From Polyangia bacterium (GTDB taxonomy: Bacteria; Myxococcota_A; Polyangia; Polyangiales; JAUICN01): 64,000 bases of DNA. The stretch lies in contig JAUICN010000008.1 in assembly GCA_030427835.1 (NCBI GenBank), positions 114,022 to 178,021 of the forward strand, given 5' to 3'. The translations under genes were made by a program, and so were the position numbers. The notes under the pieces were generated by a model. That model made no database searches and was not told the DNA's origin. It saw only the letters and a program-made list of their open reading frames with translations. This document shows, in pieces, positions 59,436-64,000 of the stretch (its first letter is position 1; every line of letters begins with the position of its first letter).

Positions 59436-60449
59436 ATGCTTCAAGAAGACGACATCTTTGCCGACGTACGGCACCTACCCCAACGCCCCTCCAACACCCT
59501 GGACACAGAGCCCAACCAGGGATCCAGCATCCACCCGGCCATGCTCACGCTCGAGCACGGCCATGAACTCCATTGGATTGCCCTACGCACCCAAGCCCCC
59601 ACCACAGCCCAGGTCCTGCACCAGGAGCTGCGCGCACTGTTGGAAAACGCCTGGCTCATCCACCTGTGCAACCCCTTCACCGGTGAAGAAACCGGTGAAG
59701 AAAAAAGCCGCACGCCCTCCCACATACACCTCATGGCACCCGAGCATGCCGACGTACCTGAGGAGGCCCTCAGGGCCTTTGCATTCCAACAGGGCACCCC
59801 CACTCCTGAACTCCACAAAAGCGTACTCGCGCACCTGCGCTCGGAGTTGCCGGGCGACACCCCGTACGAAGGCCCCGTTCAAACCTGGCAAGCCTCCTGT
59901 ACCCTGCCCGGTGGGCAAGAAATCATCGAACAACAACTGGCCACCGCCGCCAGCGCAAAGCAATCCAAAGACAACGAAGCGCCCACCGCCTGGGGAGTAC
60001 AACCCGGGGCCCTTGCACTGAAGTTGCTTGCCTCCCTCCATGCCAATCCCTCCAACCAGGATCTTGTACTCGGAACGGCAGGCCTCAAAAAAATGGAACC
60101 CCACCTGGTACAAACCCAATCGGGCACCTTTCGCAGTATGGGCCCCCACACCTTTCTCGCCCTGTGTGATCTTGTGGCCACCGCCATCGCCGAACAGGTG
60201 GCCCCCGCCGGGGGTCGCGTGGACTGGGCTGACTGCAGCCCACCCACCTCAGATACGCCCACAACAGCCGGGCAAGCTGACGAACTGGAAAACCAGCCCG
60301 CACCCCCACCGCTCATCCGCATCACCCACCCCAAACAATCCCCCATCCACGTACCCCTGGGCCTGGAACTCCTCCGATGGTGCACCATGCCCCTGCAACC
60401 CGGAGAACACCCCCCCACCCTCACCGAATGGGTAAAGGGCTCCTTCTAA
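59436..60449 (+). CDS. Unknown 337-residue cytoplasmic protein
   Basis: I do not recognise this protein. The ATG at 59436 lies 20 bp beyond the preceding gene's stop; the frame upstream only reads that gene. The chain is Gln/Ala/Pro-rich with no signal peptide or membrane helix. Two regions look structured: about 30-140 (HGHELHWIALRTQAPTTAQVLHQELRALLENAWLIHL, including a duplicated ETGEE pair) and about 180-260, where a leucine-rich stretch PGALALKLLASLHANPSNQDLVLGTAGL resembles helices. Co-directional with the SDR gene, so probably one transcript. No conserved active-site motif was found. Confidence 0.7.
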   Translation: MLQEDDIFADVRHLPQRPSNTLDTEPNQGSSIHPAMLTLEHGHELHWIALRTQAPTTAQVLHQELRALLENAWLIHLCNPFTGEETGEEKSRTPSHIHLMAPEHADVPEEALRAFAFQQGTPTPELHKSVLAHLRSELPGDTPYEGPVQTWQASCTLPGGQEIIEQQLATAASAKQSKDNEAPTAWGVQPGALALKLLASLHANPSNQDLVLGTAGLKKMEPHLVQTQSGTFRSMGPHTFLALCDLVATAIAEQVAPAGGRVDWADCSPPTSDTPTTAGQADELENQPAPPPLIRITHPKQSPIHVPLGLELLRWCTMPLQPGEHPPTLTEWVKGSF

Positions 60450-60639
60450 AACTGGCCCATGGGCACAACCAGTCTGGACGCGTTCTCGGTGGGGTCAGCC
60501 GTACTTAAACGGAAAGCCACCTAGCCACCCAGGGCGCACTCACATTGAGATCGGGGCGGATTGCGCATGGAACGCCGATTGCATGGAAGCATCTGCCCCC
60601 TTAGGGACAGAAGTCACTCACATTCCGAAAGACCGTTCC

Positions 60640-61596
60640 ATGCACACCCCATTTCATGCCCTCACCCTAACGTTTGCCCTACCCGCCACCCTTGCCTTCT
60701 CCCTCATCGGGGGCTGCTCCGCAACAGTGAACCCCGAACACGATATCAAAACAGCAGACGTCGACGGTTGCCAAGCCATGGGAACACAGTTGTCTCTAAT
60801 CATGGCCGAACGAAATGGTCGCCCCGACGCTCGAGCGTTCATTGTCCCCCTCACCCATCGATTGTCTGTTCACGGCAATATTCACGGGGTTGCCGCATTC
60901 GGAAAAACCGAAGAGAGCACCGCTGCGGACGAACTCCAATGGAATGATCCTGTGGTCTATCCAACCCAGTGGGGAAGCGACCTCACGTTCGTCGGCAAAG
61001 TGGGTACGAACTATGTTCTCAAGCTTCGGGCATTCGCACACTTTACCTACCGTTCGGCGAGTGCTCCTAACGAATCGCCCAGCTGGACCCTAGTTCGATT
61101 GCTCACCCCCACCGAGTCCAACGGTGCGTACCAAACCCTGGCCTGCACCAGCACCATGGAGCAAACCCATGGCACGTTCCTTCCACCCCACCCATTGCCC
61201 ACAGAAGACGATGGCGAACACGCACACGCACTGCGTCAGTTCTTTGTTCAGCACAACCACACCGTGCAAAGCGCGAGCGACATGATCCACCTCATCGGAG
61301 CCCACCCCATGGAGCACCTCACCGTTCAAGGGCTCTCCCCTGATGCTGTGACGGAAGCCAACCCAAACACCATCGGCAACACCGACTGGAACCACTTCGA
61401 ACTCCTCTGGCGCCCCCAATACATCAAGGCCGTTGCCCTATTGCACAACGGCGACCTGCCCAACCTACACACCCTCACCTTTACCGGCCCCAAGTTCGCG
61501 GAGTTCACGGCAACCCAGCTCCAAACCTTCATCCAAAAAGACACATCACTCGCCAAGAAATACCCCCACCTCACCGTCACCTGGGCAGTGGAATAA
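60640..61596 (+). CDS. Putative lipoprotein with C-terminal LRR-like segment
   Basis: The ATG at 60640 opens a lipoprotein signal: MHTPFHALTLTFALPATLAF with Leu-Ile-Gly-Gly-Cys (Cys26). The frame upstream (to 60583) is not needed. The 318-residue protein then holds a beta-rich middle (about 50-150, GVAAFGKTEE, DLTFVGKVGTNYVLKLRAFAHFTYR) and a C-terminal stretch (about 215-315) with leucine-rich-repeat-like strands, DMIHLIGAHPMEHLTVQGLS and HNGDLPNLHTLTFTGPKFAEFTATQL. No catalytic motif. The GC content is lower than average for the window, so acquisition is possible. Function unknown. Confidence 0.65.
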   Translation: MHTPFHALTLTFALPATLAFSLIGGCSATVNPEHDIKTADVDGCQAMGTQLSLIMAERNGRPDARAFIVPLTHRLSVHGNIHGVAAFGKTEESTAADELQWNDPVVYPTQWGSDLTFVGKVGTNYVLKLRAFAHFTYRSASAPNESPSWTLVRLLTPTESNGAYQTLACTSTMEQTHGTFLPPHPLPTEDDGEHAHALRQFFVQHNHTVQSASDMIHLIGAHPMEHLTVQGLSPDAVTEANPNTIGNTDWNHFELLWRPQYIKAVALLHNGDLPNLHTLTFTGPKFAEFTATQLQTFIQKDTSLAKKYPHLTVTWAVE

Positions 61597-61780
61597 CACC
61601 AACTTCACACGCCCCCTTTTCCGGCCAACGGGTTTCAGTTGCGCCGTTGGTTTTCAAAAAGAACCCAGGGTCATTGCAAACCCAGGTATGCGAACAAATT
61701 CACCCACAATCACAACGGATCTCTGCACCATCCAAGGGACACGCCAACCCACCCAAACCCCAACAATTCCAAGAACGGTT

Positions 61781-61835
61781 GGGGCCAGGCCCCGTCAATT
61801 ATGTCCAAAAAAGGAGTGTCCCCTTTTATTGGCGA
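61781..61835. repeat. REP-like palindrome with a flanking AT-rich hairpin
   Basis: GGGGCCAGGCCCC (61781-61793) is nearly identical to the palindromes near 32058-32191. The adjacent stretch can pair AAAAGG with CCTTTT around a short loop followed by a T run on the minus strand, so it could act as a weak terminator for the small minus-strand gene that ends at 61836. It may instead be the remnant of a mobile element. Confidence 0.4.
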
Positions 61836-62132
61836 CTATCCGTCAAAACGATCGCCAAAAGTATCGGTCACCATGGCATCGGCCGGCACCTGCTTTAACA
61901 ACTCAGGCGCGCAGTCCGTATCGGCGCAGGAGGAGAGTGCCTCCGGAATACCGTGGTCCCGTTGCTCCATAATCGCACCCAACACCACGGGCGTATGCCC
62001 TGCCCGCGCCGCCAACACGTTGCGCGGAACGACTAGCATCACCACAAACAACAACAGAGGGACACACCTCCACAACGGCAACAGAGACGCCCTTTGAAGA
62101 AACGCCGTTGCTGTGGTTATGTGGTGCATCAT
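61836..62132 (-). CDS. Small secreted protein of unknown function
   Basis: A short ORF whose internal Met at 62132 gives 98 residues beginning MMHHITTATAF. A signal peptide is predicted from the hydrophobic stretch SLLPLWRCVPLLLFVVMLVV (about 15-34) with cleavage near VLAA-RA. The mature part has a Cys pair (SSCADTDCAP) and a Glu/Asp-rich end. I see no homologues. It lies in a low-gene-density stretch with repeats and an insertion element, and may be a real small secreted protein or a decayed one. The surrounding region 61597-61835 holds no other gene that I can support. Confidence 0.35.
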   Translation of the reverse strand: MMHHITTATAFLQRASLLPLWRCVPLLLFVVMLVVPRNVLAARAGHTPVVLGAIMEQRDHGIPEALSSCADTDCAPELLKQVPADAMVTDTFGDRFDG

Positions 62133-62282
62133 TTTACAAACCCGTAACGAAACCCTCTCGCCCCTACTCCGCTCCAGCATCCAAATCAAACCCAGCATCC
62201 ACCGTAGGCACTCGAACCACCTTAGTCTCAAGACAGGCGGAGAGCATCAGGGAAACCTGCACTAAAAGAAGAAACCGCATAC

Positions 62283-62737
62283 TTAACCCCCGCAGTACCC
62301 TGAACCACAGTTCACCGTTGCTGGACATTGATTAGACGTTCCGCAGCTGTATGTACATTGATTTGAAAAGCCACCAATCATCTCGCAACGGGCACCGTCC
62401 GCGTTGCATTCGGAGGCCATCCCCATGGGGCAGGTCTCACTCTGCTCAAGCGCTCTGATTGCCTCGCAAGACACAGCAGTTTGATCAATGCCACAATAGT
62501 CACTAATCGGAAAGCCAGACAAACTCACGGTATTGATAAGAACAAATCCGTAGGGCTTCGAGCAACCAGAAGACTGAAGCGGCATGCAATACCCACCCTT
62601 TGATGTTCCCATGTAGTTGAGATCGATACATCGATCTCCGGCATCAGAACATTCGCTGTCTGCAACACAAGATTCACACGTAACGACACTTTGACGATCG
62701 GTTGCGGTACACTCTCTACTCACAGGATCACAGGACT
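62283..62737 (-). pseudogene. C-terminal part of a Cys-rich protein gene interrupted by the IS3 element
   Basis: The frame encodes about 150 residues with some 17 cysteines, in motifs such as SCDPVSRECT, CESCVADSECSDAGDRC and a C-terminal GSGYCGG. Upstream (minus strand) it runs directly into the left inverted repeat of the insertion element at 62738, where the natural N-terminus is missing. The 14 residues read from inside the element (start at 62780) belong to the element. The intact gene probably continues on the far side of the insertion, beyond the window. It resembles secreted Cys-rich proteins of the same lineage as the lipoprotein at 29110. Confidence 0.7.
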
Positions 62738-62762
62738 TGGAGTGGTCCCGAAAAAATGGACA
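62738..62762 (+). repeat. Left terminal inverted repeat of the IS3-family element
   Basis: 25-bp repeat beginning TGGAGTGGTC. It matches the reverse complement of the right end except at two positions (C/T at the eleventh base and A/G at the nineteenth). Confidence 0.93.
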
Positions 62763-62769
62763 GTTGAAG

Positions 62770-63651
62770 TTAAGCAGCAAGTCCTAAGTTTTGGTAGTAA
62801 GAGTTTTCAAAATCGACAGGGCTGAGATAGCCCAATGTGGAATGCCTGCGGTGGCGGTTGTAGAAGACTTCGACATATTCAAAGACGGCAAGTTTGAGGT
62901 GGCCATGTGTGGGCCAGCGCTGCCTGTCGACAAGTTCGCGCTTGAGCGTGGCAAAGAAACTTTCCGCCACGGCATTGTCGTAACAGTTACCCTTGCGGCT
63001 CATGCTGCAGGTGATGCCATGGTGACGAAGACGTTGCTGGTAGCGGTGAGAGGCGTACTGGCTGCCACGGTCCGAATGGTGCACCAGCCCTGGGCACGGA
63101 CGCGATTGGGTGAGTGCCATGTCCAAGGCTTTTTCGCATAGTGTGGTGTCCATGCGGTCGTCCATGGCGTAGCCCACCACCCTCCGAGAAAACAGGTCCA
63201 CGATGGCCGCTAGGTACAACCACCCCTGTGCGGTGGGCAAATAGGTGATGTCGGTGACCCACACCGCGCCGGGATGGGGTGCGGTAAACACTTGAGCCAG
63301 GTGGTTGTTGGCCACTGCAAGGCCATGGCGTGAGTCGGTGGTCTTGACCCGTTTTGGGCCTTTCCCGCAGACTTTGAGGCCTTGCTCATCCATCAATCGG
63401 CGGATCCGGCTGCGTCCCACAGACTGCCCCACAGACTTCAAATCCTGACGTAGCCGTCGTGTCCCGTAGGTCCCGCGGCTTTGGGTAAAACGGGTCGCCA
63501 CCTGTTGGGCCAGGACTTCATCTTCCTGCTCACGGGTGCTTGGAGCTCGGCTCTTGTACGCGTAGTACCCGCTGGGACTGACGCGCAGTACTTTACACAT
63601 CCGAACCACCGGGTAGGTCGCCTTCTCCGCATCGATGAACCGGTACCTCAT
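62770..63651 (-). CDS. IS3-family transposase OrfB (DDE catalytic domain)
   Basis: The integrase core carries the DDE triad: Asp in WVTDITYLP, Asp in HHSDRGSQYAS, Glu in NAVAESFFATLKRE, and the typical YNRHRRHSTLGYLSP end. The ATG at 63651 (MRYRFIDAEK) overlaps the orfA stop (ATGA). In IS3 elements the active protein is usually the OrfA-OrfB fusion made by -1 frameshifting; OrfB alone is often inactive or regulatory. The upstream open frame reads into orfA's frame-shifted part, consistent with fusion. The reading frame has no internal stop, so the element may still be mobile. Confidence 0.94.
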   Translation of the reverse strand: MRYRFIDAEKATYPVVRMCKVLRVSPSGYYAYKSRAPSTREQEDEVLAQQVATRFTQSRGTYGTRRLRQDLKSVGQSVGRSRIRRLMDEQGLKVCGKGPKRVKTTDSRHGLAVANNHLAQVFTAPHPGAVWVTDITYLPTAQGWLYLAAIVDLFSRRVVGYAMDDRMDTTLCEKALDMALTQSRPCPGLVHHSDRGSQYASHRYQQRLRHHGITCSMSRKGNCYDNAVAESFFATLKRELVDRQRWPTHGHLKLAVFEYVEVFYNRHRRHSTLGYLSPVDFENSYYQNLGLAA

Positions 63652-63950
63652 CCTTTTGTCTCGTTGGCGAAGAAGGTGGCCGCTTTTTTTAGGATCTCGC
63701 GCTCCATTTTCACGATTTCCAGCTCTTTTCTCAGCCGTCGGTTTTCCGCTTCCGTTTCCGCCTGGCTGCGTTCCGGGGGCTCCACGGGAACACCTGAAAC
63801 GACACCCGCCATGCGACGCCACTTCTGAAGTGTGCTCTGCCCCACCCCAAGCGATGCGGCCACTTCACCCACTGTCCGATTCTCCTGTTGGCTCAGTCGA
63901 ACCGCTTCCTCACGAAACTCCGCCGTGTATCTTTTTCCAGATCCATTCAT
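63648..63950 (-). CDS. IS3-family transposase OrfA (helix-turn-helix)
   Basis: The 100-residue protein starts MNGSGKRYTAEFREEAVRLS and includes a helix-turn-helix (VGEVAASLGVGQSTLQKWRRM, about residues 27-47) and a leucine-zipper-like coiled coil (ENRRLRKELEIVKMEREILKKA, about 69-90), which in IS3 elements bind the inverted repeats and dimerise. It ends with NETKG, and its stop overlaps the OrfB start. The slippery A7 run lies in its codons for LKKAA, so a minus-one shift there would join it to OrfB. Confidence 0.93.
   Translation of the reverse strand: MNGSGKRYTAEFREEAVRLSQQENRTVGEVAASLGVGQSTLQKWRRMAGVVSGVPVEPPERSQAETEAENRRLRKELEIVKMEREILKKAATFFANETKG
63684..63690 (-). promoter_or_regulatory. 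Programmed -1 frameshift site of the IS3 element
   Basis: Seven consecutive A on the minus strand (T on the plus strand) allow slippage from the orfA frame (CTA AAA AAA GCG) to the orfB frame (CCT AAA AAA AGC), as expected for an IS3-family OrfAB fusion. Confidence 0.7.
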
Positions 63951-63975
63951 CGAACACCTCTCCTTTCAGTTTAGG

Positions 63976-64000
63976 TGTCCACTTTTTCGAGACCACTCCA
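63976..64000 (-). repeat. Right terminal inverted repeat of the IS3-family element
   Basis: 25-bp repeat at the very edge of the window, ending CCACTCCA on the plus strand. It is the partner of 62738-62762. Confidence 0.9.

Larger units (their letters stand above)
62738..64000 (-). mobile_element. Complete IS3-family insertion sequence (about 1263 bp)
   Basis: Terminal inverted repeats of 25 bp with two mismatches bound the element: left 62738-62762, right 63976-64000, both starting TGGAGTGGTC from the outside, with TG...CA ends. The two ORFs inside (orfA and orfB) overlap in different frames, with a run of seven T on the plus strand at 63684-63690 for programmed frameshifting. Size, ends and DDE transposase fit the IS3 family. 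The flanking target duplication on the right is outside the window, so its length cannot be verified; the left flank reads GACT. Confidence 0.92.

Noticed and set aside
60450..60639. tRNA or small gene in the spacer before the LRR lipoprotein
   Set aside because: No cloverleaf, no anticodon stem and no convincing ORF. Nothing supportable was seen in this 190-bp spacer.

Overview
The window (about 64 kb, GC-rich, coding on both strands with little spacer) looks like a chromosome segment of a flagellated, outer-membrane-bearing bacterium. Flagellar L- and P-ring genes show two membranes. Lipoproteins with Cys-rich CxDG-type repeats, giant TPR proteins, menaquinone genes and proline/histidine-rich linkers suggest a deltaproteobacterial-type lineage (Myxococcota/Bradymonadota-like). 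That assignment is inference only. No rRNA, tRNA or CRISPR was found.

Region 1 (1-16 kb): motility. After a GAF histidine kinase and a TylF-type methyltransferase comes a tightly coupled flagellar operon flgA-flgH-flgI-flgJ, then flgM-flgN-flgK-flgL and one gene encoding CsrA and FliW as a single polypeptide. Directly behind it lie three tandem 89-bp repeats. Each can fold a perfect 9-bp hairpin with GGA in the loop, the kind of site CsrA binds, and the repeats are closed by a 73-bp copy of the gene's own 3' end. After an orphan adenine methylase and a lysine 2,3-aminomutase come PomAB-like stator genes and a FlhG/MinD-type ATPase fused to a PilZ domain. Sigma-28-like promoters precede flgM and motA.

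Region 2 (16-29 kb): metabolism. argJ and a UPF0262 gene precede a nearly complete ethylmalonyl-CoA pathway set: ethylmalonyl-CoA mutase, MeaB chaperone, ScfR/RamB-like regulator, crotonyl-CoA carboxylase/reductase, VOC protein, malyl-CoA lyase, methylsuccinyl-CoA dehydrogenase and mesaconyl-CoA hydratase. The divergent promoter region holds three TCTGC/GCAGA palindromes, plausible targets of the local regulator.

Region 3 (29-52.5 kb): a Cys-rich lipoprotein, riboflavin synthase with a 2Fe-2S ferredoxin and a cation exchanger, a metzincin lipoprotein, a metallophosphoesterase, a racemase plus D-cysteine desulfhydrase/cysteate lyase next to sulfate-activation genes (CysN carries a degenerate APS-kinase domain), and a chain of overlapping genes with two giant TPR proteins (1751 and 1993 aa), nadD and an acyltransferase.

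Region 4 (52.5-64 kb): a minus-strand menaquinone operon (polyprenyl synthase, menG, menF, menD), an SDR protein, unknown proteins and lipoproteins, and a complete IS3-family element at the right edge that interrupts a Cys-rich protein gene. Short in-frame minisatellites (9-18 bp units) recur in otherwise ordinary enzymes throughout.
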